A DNA stretch of 64,000 bases from Bradyrhizobium canariense (GCF_018130465.1 NZ_JAFCKJ010000007.1:186001-250000), one strand, 5' to 3'; positions 1-8,235 are shown, counted from the stretch's first letter. Program-made: numbers and translations. Notes: generated by a model not told the origin, from the letters alone.

Positions 1-279
1 GGTGGCGAAGCGCGGTCCCTTCAATGAAAACACAAACCCCTCCGGCACTTCGCCTGCCCATTTGCGAAAGCTCTCCGGTTTCTGCGAGCCGTAATAGGTG
101 CCGTTGATCTCGATCGAGGTCAGCTTCGAGGCGGCGTAGGACAGCTCCTTCGCCTGCGTGAGTTTCTCCGGATAGAACACGCCGCGCCAGGGCTCGAAGG
201 TCCAGCCGCCGATGCCGATGAAGATGTTGCCGGATTTTTTAGACGCGGTTTTTGCTTTGGCCACGGGAGGATCTCGCAT
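1..279 (-). CDS. DUF72 family protein (YecE-like), 3' part cut by window edge
   Basis: The visible N-terminal 93 residues run MRDPPVAKAKTASKK, then the stretch GNIFIGIGGWTFEPWRGVFYP, then LTSIEINGTYYGSQKPESFRKWA. The GxGGW...W.G.FYP opening and the E(I/V)N.TYY segment are typical of DUF72, a TIM-barrel-like family of unknown biochemical role. I chose the ATG at 279; a GTG at 264 five codons later is also possible because the first residues are not conserved. The C-terminal part lies beyond position 1. Nothing in the neighbourhood indicates a substrate. Confidence 0.8.
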   Translation of the reverse strand, partial: MRDPPVAKAKTASKKSGNIFIGIGGWTFEPWRGVFYPEKLTQAKELSYAASKLTSIEINGTYYGSQKPESFRKWAGEVPEGFVFSLKGPRFAT

Positions 280-378
280 CGACGGGGAGGGACCTCATCC
301 TAGTCAAACCAGATGTGATTGGCCAGTTGGCCGGTCCCGTCTAAGCTCGCGACAGGACCCGCGAAAAAGGAGAACAAG

Positions 379-759
379 ATGCGGATACTGATGGTGGCAG
401 CGGCGCTCGTCATGGTGACATCTGCTGCCATGACGTCTGGTGTTATGGCCGACGATGACGATGCCAAGGGCGCGCAGAAGCTCGCCATGCAGGGCCGCGA
501 CGATTACTGGCATTGCCTGGCGCGGGAATATTCGCGTGATAGCAATCAGGGTAAGTCGGAGCAGGATTTCGGCCGCTCGGTCGCCGGCGCCTGTCCGTCG
601 GAGCGGCAATATTACCGTGTGGCGCTGCTCGACTTTCTCACCACGCAGTATCCCACCATCGAGGGCGATGCCCATCTCGCCACCGCGAACAGGGCCGTGG
701 AAGCGGCGCAGAAGGACATCGTGACCGCCTTCGTCAAGCACAGGCCGCCGCAGAAATAG
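379..759 (+). CDS. small exported protein of unknown function
   Basis: Encodes 126 residues. The start MRILMVAAALVMVTSAAM and following TSGVMADDDD look like a Sec signal peptide with cleavage after VMA. The mature part is hydrophilic and acidic at its N-terminus, with two cysteines (WHCLAREY and AGACPSE) that could form a disulfide in the periplasm. The ATG at 379 has a strong ribosome binding site (AAGGAG, 9 bases upstream). In-frame codons reach back to 319 but would bury the signal peptide. I do not recognise a family. The next small gene lies 90 bases downstream in the same direction. Confidence 0.7.
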   Translation: MRILMVAAALVMVTSAAMTSGVMADDDDAKGAQKLAMQGRDDYWHCLAREYSRDSNQGKSEQDFGRSVAGACPSERQYYRVALLDFLTTQYPTIEGDAHLATANRAVEAAQKDIVTAFVKHRPPQK

Positions 760-848
760 CCCATTGACCGTTGGTGTCCCGCGAGCCCTTCCGGCTGTGC
801 GCCCATCCATGGTATCACTGGGCGCATCTGGAACAGGGATGGGTTTCC

Positions 849-1052
849 ATGTCGTCTGAGTCGGTCGGGGGCATTTTGGGCGCGATTGTCGCGGCGATCG
901 TACTTGCAGTCGCCGTCGTCTTCGGGCCGATCGGCCAGTACGGCAAGCCGCCCAAGCCTGCGAAAGTCGAGCCGGCCGCGGCTGCGGCGCCGGCGGCCCC
1001 TGCCGCGCCCGTGCCGCGAGGCCCGGTGATCAAGGAAGTCCCGAACCAATAA
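849..1052 (+). CDS. small single-pass membrane protein with Ala/Pro-rich tail
   Basis: Encodes 67 residues: one hydrophobic helix (GGILGAIVAAIVLAVAVVFG, about residues 8-27) followed by a Lys/Pro segment and a low-complexity Ala/Pro stretch, ending PVIKEVPNQ. A GGGATGGG purine stretch precedes the ATG. The topology suggests an inner-membrane anchor with an extended periplasmic or cytoplasmic tail. No family is recognised. The coding call rests on the membrane helix, RBS-like sequence and lack of a better ORF here; the Ala/Pro bias is also what GC-rich noise can produce. Confidence 0.5.
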   Translation: MSSESVGGILGAIVAAIVLAVAVVFGPIGQYGKPPKPAKVEPAAAAAPAAPAAPVPRGPVIKEVPNQ

Positions 1053-1310
1053 GGGTCTGAAAAGGCCTCTTTCGCCCCTTGCAAAGCGGCTTTGTCGTAC
1101 CTATTTGGTTTCTAACGGCGACGTTGAGCGAAAAACTCCGGCGCTGGAACGACCTTGGAATAGCTCAGGCTGCGCCGGATGTACGCGCGGCCCGCCGTTC
1201 CGGGGTCGTTAGCATTTTTGGGCCCCTTTTGGGCCGCTCCCCCAGAGAAACCCCGGCTTGCTAGCGCAAGTTCTTGGCAGCACAGGACGCGGCGGATATA
1301 CGCTGCCGTC

Positions 1311-2444
1311 ATGAATGAAGCGATCAGACCGGGCTCCGACACCCCACAGGCGGCTTCTCCGTCGCCGGAATTGTCGGTCGTCGTCCCGACCTTCAACGAG
1401 CGCGACAATGTCACGGTGCTGTACCGGCGGCTGGAGGCAACGCTGGCCGGCATCGCCTGGGAAGTCGTGTTCGTCGACGATAATTCGCCGGATGGCACCT
1501 GGGACGTCGTGCGCGCGCTGGCCCAGCGCGACAGCCGCGTGCGCTGTGTCCGCCGCATCGGCCGCCGCGGCCTGTCGGGGGCCTGCATCGAGGGCATCCT
1601 GGCCTCCAGCGCGCCCTATGCGGCCGTGATCGACGCCGACCTCCAGCACGACGAGACGCAGCTGCCGAGGATGCTGTCGCTGCTCGCGAGCGGGCAGGCC
1701 GAGCTCGTGGTCGGCAGCCGCTACATCGAGGGCTACAAGAGCGAAGGCTTCAACAAGCAGCGCGCCGGCGCCAGTGCACTGGCGACCGAGGTCGCAAGGA
1801 AGATGCTGCGGGTCGAGATCGCCGATCCCATGAGCGGCTTCTTCATGGTTCGCCGCGACCGTTTCGAGCAGCTCGCGCCGAAACTTTCCGTGCACGGCTT
1901 CAAGATACTGCTCGACCTCGTCGCGAGTGCACACGGCAGCTTGCGCGCCATCGAAATTCCCTACACCTTCGGTGAGCGCCAGCATGGCGAAAGCAAGCTC
2001 GATTCCATGGTCGCGCTGGATTTTCTTGGCCTGGTGCTGGCGAAGTTCACCAACGATGCTGTCTCGCTACGCTTCCTGCTGTTCGCGATGGTCGGCGGCA
2101 TCGGCCTCGTGGTGCATCTCACCACCCTGTTCATATCGCTCGAGCTGTTCAAGGAGCCGTTCGCGGAAGCGCAGGCCTCCGGCGCCATCATCGCGATGAC
2201 CAGCAATTTCATCCTCAACAACTTCCTCACCTATCGCGACCAGCGGCTGAAGGGCTTTGCGCTGCTGCGCGGCCTGATCGCGTTCTACATCGTGTGCAGC
2301 GTCGGCCTGCTCGCCAATGTCGGCGTCGCCTTCTCGGTCTACGACCAGGAGCCGATCTGGTGGCTTGCGGGTGCGGCCGGAGCGCTGATGGGCGTGGTGT
2401 GGAACTACGCGATGTCCGGACTGTTCGTCTGGCGCAAGAAATAG
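1311..2444 (+). CDS. GT2 glycosyltransferase fused to GtrA membrane domain (Dpm1/ArnC-like)
   Basis: 377 residues. An N-terminal GT-A domain (about 18-240) has LSVVVPTFNERDNV, VFVDDNSPDGTWD and the metal-binding AAVIDADLQHDE, typical of polyprenyl-phosphate mannosyl/glucosyl transferases. The C-terminal third (about 250-375) has four hydrophobic helices and the SNFILNNFLTYRDQR segment of GtrA, a proposed flippase for lipid-linked sugars. It would attach a sugar to undecaprenyl phosphate at the cytoplasmic face and help translocate it. The ATG at 1311 is the first codon before the conserved core; in-frame sequence further upstream is not conserved in character. The GT-C enzyme 31 bases downstream is the likely user of the lipid-linked sugar. 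Confidence 0.88.
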   Translation: MNEAIRPGSDTPQAASPSPELSVVVPTFNERDNVTVLYRRLEATLAGIAWEVVFVDDNSPDGTWDVVRALAQRDSRVRCVRRIGRRGLSGACIEGILASSAPYAAVIDADLQHDETQLPRMLSLLASGQAELVVGSRYIEGYKSEGFNKQRAGASALATEVARKMLRVEIADPMSGFFMVRRDRFEQLAPKLSVHGFKILLDLVASAHGSLRAIEIPYTFGERQHGESKLDSMVALDFLGLVLAKFTNDAVSLRFLLFAMVGGIGLVVHLTTLFISLELFKEPFAEAQASGAIIAMTSNFILNNFLTYRDQRLKGFALLRGLIAFYIVCSVGLLANVGVAFSVYDQEPIWWLAGAAGALMGVVWNYAMSGLFVWRKK

Positions 2445-2448
2445 CGCG

Positions 2449-2472
2449 CCAAGGAAACAGCCAAGGAAACAG
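2449..2472 (+). repeat. perfect tandem duplication of 12 bp carrying the ribosome binding site
   Basis: CCAAGGAAACAG occurs twice head to tail at 2449-2460 and 2461-2472, immediately before the ATG at 2476. Each copy holds an AAGGA Shine-Dalgarno core; only the second is at normal spacing (8 bases) from the start. Confidence 0.85.
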
Positions 2473-2475
2473 GTA

Positions 2476-3978
2476 ATGGGCGGGGCTGACGCGCGGATCG
2501 TCCGCAATACGGCGCTGGTGATCGTTGCGTTGGTCGGCTTGCGGCTCGTCGCAGCCGCCTTCACGCCGATCACCTTCGACGAAGCCTATTACTGGATGTG
2601 GTCGAAGAACCTCGCCGGGGGGTATTACGACCACCCGCCGATGGTTGCCTACGTCATCCGCGCCGGCACCCTGATCGCCGGCGACACCGAGCTCGGCGTC
2701 CGCCTGGTCTCGATCCTGCTCGCGCTGCCGATGAGCTACGCGATCTATCGCTCCGCCGCGATCCTGTTCGGCGGCGCGCGGGTGGCGGCGACCAGCGCCA
2801 TCCTGCTCAACGTGACGCTGCTGGCCTCGGTCGGCACGCTGATCGTCACGCCCGACGCGCCGCTGCTGGTTGCCTCCAGCTTCGTGCTGTTCTTTCTCGC
2901 AAAGGTGCTGGAGAGCGGCCGCGGCGTCTGGTGGCTCGCGGTCGGCGCAGCCGTCGGCGCGGCGCTACTGTCGAAATACACCGCGATGTTCTTCGGGCTG
3001 GCGATCCTGATCTGGCTCGTGGCCGTGCCAAAACTGCGGCACTGGTTTCTCTCGCCCTGGCCGTATCTCGGCGGCTTAGTCGCCCTGGCGTTGTTCTCGC
3101 CGGTGATCCTCTGGAATGCCGATCATCAATGGGTCTCGTTCGCAAAGCAGCTCGGGCGCGCCAGGATCGAGGATTTCCGTCCGGTCTTCATTGCCGAGCT
3201 GATCCCGACCCAGATCGCGTTCGCAACCCCGCTGGTGTTCATCCTCGGTGCGATGGGACTGCACGCGTTGACCTGGCACCGGGCCGGCGCGCTGGCCTCG
3301 CGTGTGCTGATCGAGACGTTGTTCTGGACCATCGTCGCCTATTTCGTCTGGCATTCGCTGCATGCCCGCGTCGAGGCCAACTGGTTCGCGCCGGTCTATC
3401 CGCCTTTCGTCATCGCGGCGGCTGCCGCCGCCAATCTCGTGCAGTGGAAGCCGCGCCAGCGCCGCCTGGTGGATTTCTGCCTGCGCTGGGCCGCACCCAC
3501 CGGCATCGTGATGTTTGCCGCGCTGATCGTGCAGGCCAATACCGGCTGGCTGTCCGGCTATCGCCGCGATGCGACCGTGCGCAGCGTCGGCGTCGGCTGG
3601 CATGAGCTTGCCGCGGAGATCGAAGCCGTGCGCGCCCGCAATGGTGCGACCTGCGTGCTTGCGCCGGATTACGGCACCACGGGCTGGCTCGCCTTCTATC
3701 TGCCGCGCGGCACCTGTGTGGCGCAGCAGAACCAGCGCATCCGCTGGGTCAACATGCCCGAGCCCGATCCAAAGCTGCTTGTGGGCAAGCTGATCTATGT
3801 CGACGAGCTGCGCAGCGACGGCCATCCCGCCGTCCACGACCTCTTTGCGAAGGTGACGCAGGTCGCGCAATTGCAGCGCAAGCGCGGCCCGCTCGTGGTC
3901 GAGACCTACGGCATCGATCTGCTCGAAGGCGCCAAGGGCGGCGTGCTGGATCGCTCGCCGCCGCCGGAAGCGCGCTAG
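2476..3978 (+). CDS. GT39/ArnT-type membrane glycosyltransferase
   Basis: 500 residues, polytopic, with the PMT_2 pattern: an acidic loop after the first helix (TPITFDEAYYWMWSKNLAGG, YYDHPPMVAYVIRAG), about ten hydrophobic segments to roughly residue 360, then a soluble C-terminal portion. Family members (ArnT, PMT) move a sugar from a polyprenyl-phosphate carrier onto lipid A, glycans or proteins on the periplasmic side. It follows the GT2-GtrA gene by 31 bases with a good SD, so the two probably form one operon for modifying a surface glycolipid. The sugar and acceptor cannot be told from the sequence. Confidence 0.85.
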   Translation: MGGADARIVRNTALVIVALVGLRLVAAAFTPITFDEAYYWMWSKNLAGGYYDHPPMVAYVIRAGTLIAGDTELGVRLVSILLALPMSYAIYRSAAILFGGARVAATSAILLNVTLLASVGTLIVTPDAPLLVASSFVLFFLAKVLESGRGVWWLAVGAAVGAALLSKYTAMFFGLAILIWLVAVPKLRHWFLSPWPYLGGLVALALFSPVILWNADHQWVSFAKQLGRARIEDFRPVFIAELIPTQIAFATPLVFILGAMGLHALTWHRAGALASRVLIETLFWTIVAYFVWHSLHARVEANWFAPVYPPFVIAAAAAANLVQWKPRQRRLVDFCLRWAAPTGIVMFAALIVQANTGWLSGYRRDATVRSVGVGWHELAAEIEAVRARNGATCVLAPDYGTTGWLAFYLPRGTCVAQQNQRIRWVNMPEPDPKLLVGKLIYVDELRSDGHPAVHDLFAKVTQVAQLQRKRGPLVVETYGIDLLEGAKGGVLDRSPPPEAR

Positions 3979-4004
3979 CTCTTCGTCGGGACGGCGGCCA
4001 AGGT

Positions 4005-5894
4005 TCAGTCGATCATCTCGGCCTTGGTCGCGGTCTGGTTCGGCCTGTCCTGGTCGCGCCAGAACCAGACGGTCACGACGCCGGAGCGGCCGCGGACCTG
4101 CGTGAGCAGGGGGCCCGACAGAACGCCGTCGGGGGCGCCCTGGAAGTCGGCCGTATCCAACAGCGTATCGCTGAGCGCGAGCCGCGCGCCGTTCTGGACT
4201 GCGACCTCCATCAATCGGCTCGCGACGTTGACCGTGTCGCCCGTCGCCGTGATGTGCTGATGGCTTTCGCCGAGGCGGGAGGCGACGATCGGACCGAAAT
4301 GCGCGCCGATCTTGAAGCCGAGCTGATCCCTGATCGCAGGCGGCAACGACGCGATCCAGCGTTCGACGCCGCGGTGCAGGTCGATCGCGCATTTCATCGC
4401 GCGTGCGGCGTCGTCGGGCATCGCGCCGGGCAGGCCGAACAGGATCATGGCGCCGTCGCCGAGAAAGCCGCTGATCATTCCGCCGCAATCGACCGCGGCC
4501 TTGTCGATCAGCGCGTGAAACGCCTTCAGAATGTCCTGTAGTTCGCCCGGATCGATCTGCTCGCTCAGCGCCGTGAAGCCGGAAAGATCGATGAAGACCA
4601 CGGCTGCATCCTGCCGGACGGGTTTCGACAGGAAATTCGGATCGCGCGCCAGCCAGTCCTGCACGGCGGGCGCCTGGAATTGCGCGAGCGACCGGCTCTT
4701 GGCCGCGAAATATTGCGTGCGGCGGCCTCCCGCCCACAACTGCACGCCGGCAAAGACCACAACCGGCGGCACTGCTGCTGCGAGCGTGGTCGCGGCGTTC
4801 AGCCAGACGCCGTGCGTGAACGCGAACAGATTGAACCCGGCCCAGGCGATCATCACCGTGGCCGCCGCCACGATGCCGAGCGCGCTGCGCCGCCAGGCGA
4901 GCAGGCCCACCAGCAGCATCGGTAACAGGATCGCGATGAGCGCGTCGGCGATGTGGACCTTGCGGTCGCGCACGATGCTGTCGCCGGCGACGAGATGGGT
5001 GATTGCGGTGGAGACCACTTCGACGCCGGGCATCAGGGAATCGAACGGCGTCGGATAAAAGTCGCCGCCGCCGGCGACCGAGGCGCCGATCACGACGATG
5101 CGGTTCTCGATCGCGGCGCGTTTGAGCGTGCCGTCGAAGATGCTCTGCGCGCTGACGGTGCGGATGGTCCGGCGCGGGCCGTAATAGGTGATCGGCAGCG
5201 CGAAGTTGGTATCGGTGGGCACCGCGCGGTCGCCCAGCATCAGATGGTCCGGCGCGATCGTCAGCGACTTGTCGAGCGCGCGCGCCGCGACCCGCAACGG
5301 GAATGACAGCTCGACCTTGTCGCTCGTCCGGAACAGCATCGGCACCGAGAGCGGCGAGCCCGATTGTCCCGTCGCAACGTTGACGACGCCGACCTCGGCA
5401 TGATCGGCGAACGCCGGCAAGGGCAGCAGGAATCGTTCTGCCTGCGGCAGGGCGGCGAGGGGGCCTTGGCCGCTGGTCTCCACGGTCTCGCTGGCGGACG
5501 GGAAGATCGCCGCAGCGGCAAGGACCATGGGACCCGTAGCCAGCGTATTTGCCAGCGTAGCGTCGCCGATCGCAGCGCTGCGTTCGACCAGCAGCAGGTC
5601 GATCGCGACGACCTTCGGCTTGAACTGCACGATGGTGTCGACCACGCGGGCGAGATCGGCGCGCGGCAGCGGATAGCTGCCGCCGCGCTTCACGACGGTG
5701 TCGTCGATCGCGACGATGGTGACGAGATCGGGCGGAACCTGCACGCCGCGGACCTGCGTCCGCCAATCCGTCAGCGTCGCCTCGAGGCGATCGAGAAAGC
5801 GCAGATGACCGTTGGCGTGGCCGGCATAGATGCCCGCGCCCCACAGTGCGGTGAGGACGAGTGCCACCAGGATCTGAACGCGTCGGCTACTCAT
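4005..5894 (-). CDS. CHASE2-domain adenylate/guanylate cyclase
   Basis: 629 residues. An N-terminal helix (VQILVALVLTALWGAGIYAG) leads into a periplasmic CHASE2 sensor (about 35-320: DLVTIVAIDD, PKVVAIDLLLVE, IVVIGASVAGGGDFYPTP), then three membrane helices, then a class III cyclase domain (about 395-600). The cyclase has both metal-binding aspartates (VVFIDLSGFTAL and GFLGDGAMILFG) and TGDTVNVASRLM, so it should be active and make cAMP or cGMP. An ATG at 5894 was chosen; a TTG five codons earlier (5909) is in frame. It lies 76 bases downstream of fecR, as CHASE2 cyclases in Bradyrhizobium relatives often do. Confidence 0.9.
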   Translation of the reverse strand: MSSRRVQILVALVLTALWGAGIYAGHANGHLRFLDRLEATLTDWRTQVRGVQVPPDLVTIVAIDDTVVKRGGSYPLPRADLARVVDTIVQFKPKVVAIDLLLVERSAAIGDATLANTLATGPMVLAAAAIFPSASETVETSGQGPLAALPQAERFLLPLPAFADHAEVGVVNVATGQSGSPLSVPMLFRTSDKVELSFPLRVAARALDKSLTIAPDHLMLGDRAVPTDTNFALPITYYGPRRTIRTVSAQSIFDGTLKRAAIENRIVVIGASVAGGGDFYPTPFDSLMPGVEVVSTAITHLVAGDSIVRDRKVHIADALIAILLPMLLVGLLAWRRSALGIVAAATVMIAWAGFNLFAFTHGVWLNAATTLAAAVPPVVVFAGVQLWAGGRRTQYFAAKSRSLAQFQAPAVQDWLARDPNFLSKPVRQDAAVVFIDLSGFTALSEQIDPGELQDILKAFHALIDKAAVDCGGMISGFLGDGAMILFGLPGAMPDDAARAMKCAIDLHRGVERWIASLPPAIRDQLGFKIGAHFGPIVASRLGESHQHITATGDTVNVASRLMEVAVQNGARLALSDTLLDTADFQGAPDGVLSGPLLTQVRGRSGVVTVWFWRDQDRPNQTATKAEMID

Positions 5895-5932
5895 GTGGTC
5901 GTGTTGCAATCTTCTCTATCGTCCAAAAGGTT

Positions 5933-5990
5933 TTGACCAAGCCTCGTTGCCCAGCCTTATTGACCAAGCCCTATTGTCCAAGTCTTGCCA
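5933..5990. repeat. degenerate 13-14 bp tandem repeat between cyclase and fecR
   Basis: Four imperfect units beginning TTGACCA, TTGCCCA, TTGACCA and TTGTCCA, each followed by AGCC or AGTC, run from 5933 to about 5984 with a fifth partial unit after. The block covers the last codons of the FecR gene and the gap to the cyclase. Confidence 0.6.
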
Positions 5991-6495
5991 TCAGCGCGTC
6001 GACGCGCGGCTGGCCCCATGTCTTGACGGTCAACGGACCGGTCGCTTCCACGTCAACGCCTTCGCCGGGGCCTAAAACGACGCCGCGTCCACGGCTCCTG
6101 CGGCTCACGCCGACACGGCCGACGGCGACGAAGACGGAGGTTTTGGCCTCCGCGACATCGACCGCCCATTTCGTGCCGCGCACCGCGGCGATCGCCTGCG
6201 GCGTCAGCACCTTGAAGGGATTGCCGCCGGGCTTCTTGGGCACCTCGACCAGCAGCGCTTTGCTGCTCAACTCCACGGAGTCTATATGTCCGTCGCGGTT
6301 GGCGTCCTTAAGTTCAAATCTGGCACCGCTTTCCGCAACGATGGTGATGCCGTTGTCGCAGCGCCATGTCTGTGTGCCTGCGGCCGATGGTGACGCCGTG
6401 CAGCCGGCATTGGCAGCAGGCTGCGCATTCGCAGACCCGATCAACAGAAACGACCATGCCAGGGCGAAAAACCCAGCGCGTGCGATCCCTCTCAT
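5971..6495 (-). CDS. FecR-domain secreted protein
   Basis: 174 residues. MRGIARAGFFALAWSFLLIGSANAQ is a Sec signal peptide. The mature protein carries a FecR-type beta-rich domain: CDNGITIVAESGARFELKDANRDGHID, KVLTPQAIAAVRGTKWAVDVAEAKTSVFVAVGRV and GPGEGVDV. The DANRDGHIDSVEL stretch resembles an EF-hand-like calcium loop (D-x-N-x-D-G-x-I-D). There is no sigma factor or TonB receptor nearby, so this is not the iron-citrate FecR but the stand-alone type that accompanies CHASE2 cyclases, perhaps as an extracytoplasmic ligand or partner. The start at 6495 has GGAGG seven bases upstream. It is first in a leftward operon with the cyclase. Confidence 0.85.
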   Translation of the reverse strand: MRGIARAGFFALAWSFLLIGSANAQPAANAGCTASPSAAGTQTWRCDNGITIVAESGARFELKDANRDGHIDSVELSSKALLVEVPKKPGGNPFKVLTPQAIAAVRGTKWAVDVAEAKTSVFVAVGRVGVSRRSRGRGVVLGPGEGVDVEATGPLTVKTWGQPRVDALMARLGQ

Positions 6496-6537
6496 GCCAG
6501 CCTCCGTTTGCGTGCTCGGCACAATTCAAGGCGATGT

Positions 6538-6555
6538 TGATACGGTACCGTATCA
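6538..6555. promoter_or_regulatory. perfect 18-bp palindrome upstream of fecR-cyclase operon
   Basis: TGATACGGTACCGTATCA is self-complementary over all 18 bases and sits 43 bases upstream of the FecR start, in promoter position. Its length and symmetry are those of a dimeric repressor operator, TetR/AcrR-like in appearance. No regulator gene is adjacent, so the binding protein would be encoded elsewhere. Confidence 0.6.
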
Positions 6556-7074
6556 CACGCAGAGGCTGCTGAATAGTGCCGACATCGCAGTTATTTTCTC
6601 GGCACGGTCATTTCCAGACCGGCGCGATCAACTTTCGGTCAGGGTCTTCACCCTCTCGCCGTTCTTGTCACCATTCTTGCGCAGAGAGGCGAAGCACATC
6701 GCGTCGCGCGCGGGCCGACGAAGGCGACCGTTCGCCAGCCTCGCGCAATGCTCTGCCGCTATGGTCAGCGGCATTGAGACCACGAAAATGACTTGGTTGG
6801 ATGCGCTTAGAGATGCGGCCGGAGACGTTCGCCGACCGCACTGATCCGGCCGAGAATTATAGTTAACAGACGCGCTTAAGTCCGTAGTTCTGCGGGCTTT
6901 TTTCTCGAAATGGGACGGCGTTAACGGGTTGCCTCACATCCGCCAGAACTTAATCCGCATTTAACTAAAAGTGGCCTTAATGACGCTCCGACCCTCTGCG
7001 AGATGCTGTTCCCGGATCGTGACCAGCGGCGCTTCGAAGGGAGATTGAGTGACACCGTTCTGGACGCAAGGCGA
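6556..7074. other. 519-base gap without a convincing protein gene
   Basis: No open frame here has an RBS or family resemblance. The left edge belongs to the fecR promoter; an isolated terminator-like hairpin lies at 6878-6903; the right part (6910-7070) is the leader of the DUF2778 gene. In-frame codons for that gene extend back to 7003 but the residues encoded are not protein-like. Confidence 0.5.
6878..6903 (+). terminator. orphan Rho-independent-like terminator
   Basis: AAGTCCG (6878-6884) pairs with CGGGCTT (6893-6899), including one G-U pair, around an 8-base loop, and is followed by a T run to 6903. No rightward protein gene ends upstream, so it may close a small RNA or be fortuitous. 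Confidence 0.4.
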
Positions 7075-8235
7075 ATGAGTACGAGTATCGCTGCGCAAGG
7101 TATCGCGGCACGGAAGTCCAAGAATCCTAGTCAGAATTCTTATCGGAAGCCTTCCCGGAAAATGACCACCCAAAACGTGCTTGGCGCCGCTGTGATCGGC
7201 TGCGTCGTGCTTGGCGCCGGCTGGACCATCTACAGCAACATCTTCGCCGCCAGCGTCTATCCGACGGTCGGCAGCAGCGGCTACGACGAGCCCGTGATCA
7301 AGCGCGCGCCCCGGGTCGCGCTGCGCGAGGCCGGTGAGGCCGTCAAGGAAGCCTTTGCGCTCTTACCCGACCGGTTGCAGGTGGCAGCGCCGATCTCGCG
7401 CGAGATGTTCAACGATCGCTTTGCCGCGGCTGCGACCCAAGGCGTGACGTCGAATGCGGCGAGCGCCACGCCCGCAACCAAGGTCGCCGAAGCCAAGGAC
7501 GCGCCGAAGCCGAGCGTGATGGCAAGGGTCGCGGAAGTCCTGAAGCCGGGTCCCGCCAAGATCGCTGACGCTGCGAAGTCCAAGCGCGGCGCCGACGCGC
7601 CGGTGCAGCTTGCCTCGGCAGATCCGGCCGAGATCGTGCCGGCGCCTGAGGCGAAGCCAAAATCGTTCGCCGATCGCGCCAAGGCCGCGGTGATGTCGGT
7701 CACCGGGCCGCGGCAGTCGATGGTGGAAAAGCTCTGGGGCAAGCGCGAGCCGTCCGGCGGGCTGCTCGCCTATGCCTCGGCCGATGCCAGCGTGACCGCG
7801 TCCATCGCGCCGAAGGAGCAGAATCCCATGCTCGGCGGTTCGGCGCCCTATGACCGCTCCACCGCGGTTTACGACATCAGCGCGAAGACGGTGTATCTGC
7901 CTGACGGCACCAAGCTTGAGGCACATTCCGGCCTCGGCTCCAATCTCGATGATCCCCGCTCCTCGCGCATCCGCATGCGTGGCGTGACGCCGCCGCACAT
8001 CTACGACCTGAAGCCGCGCGAAGCGCTGTTCCACGGCGTTCCGGCGCTGCGCCTGACCCCGATCGGGGGCGAGAGCGCGATCTACGGCCGGGACGGCCTG
8101 CTCGCGCACACCTTCATGCTCGGACCGAATGGCGACTCCAACGGCTGCGTGTCGTTCAAGGACTACTACGCGTTCCTCGACGCCTACCGCAACAAGGGCA
8201 TCCGCAGGCTCGCGGTGCTGGCGCGGGTGGAGTAG
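7075..8235 (+). CDS. membrane-anchored DUF2778 (Tlde1-like L,D-transpeptidase fold) protein
   Basis: 386 residues. A basic N-terminus (RKSKNPSQNSYRKPSRKM) precedes one membrane helix (NVLGAAVIGCVVLGAGWTIYS, about 34-54), then a 190-residue Ala/Lys/Pro-rich linker, then the C-terminal DUF2778 domain (about 260-386). That domain shows YDISAKTVYLPDGTKLEAHSG, MRGVTPPHIYDL and the catalytic-type H345...SNGC358VSF. DUF2778 includes Tlde1, a peptidoglycan L,D-transpeptidase/carboxypeptidase effector of type VI secretion. No T6SS gene lies here, and the anchor and linker suggest a periplasmic enzyme acting on the cell's own wall. Start ATG at 7075; a weak SD (AAGG) precedes it. Confidence 0.8.
   Translation: MSTSIAAQGIAARKSKNPSQNSYRKPSRKMTTQNVLGAAVIGCVVLGAGWTIYSNIFAASVYPTVGSSGYDEPVIKRAPRVALREAGEAVKEAFALLPDRLQVAAPISREMFNDRFAAAATQGVTSNAASATPATKVAEAKDAPKPSVMARVAEVLKPGPAKIADAAKSKRGADAPVQLASADPAEIVPAPEAKPKSFADRAKAAVMSVTGPRQSMVEKLWGKREPSGGLLAYASADASVTASIAPKEQNPMLGGSAPYDRSTAVYDISAKTVYLPDGTKLEAHSGLGSNLDDPRSSRIRMRGVTPPHIYDLKPREALFHGVPALRLTPIGGESAIYGRDGLLAHTFMLGPNGDSNGCVSFKDYYAFLDAYRNKGIRRLAVLARVE

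Noticed and set aside
3076-5844. 922-codon open frame on the minus strand across the GT-C gene and the cyclase
   Set aside because: It is antisense to one real gene and in another frame of the second, with Arg/Ala/Gly-rich low-information residues typical of GC-rich shadow frames.
6880-6903. Terminator of the FecR gene
   Set aside because: The FecR gene is transcribed leftward from 6495, away from this hairpin, and the T run is on the plus strand.
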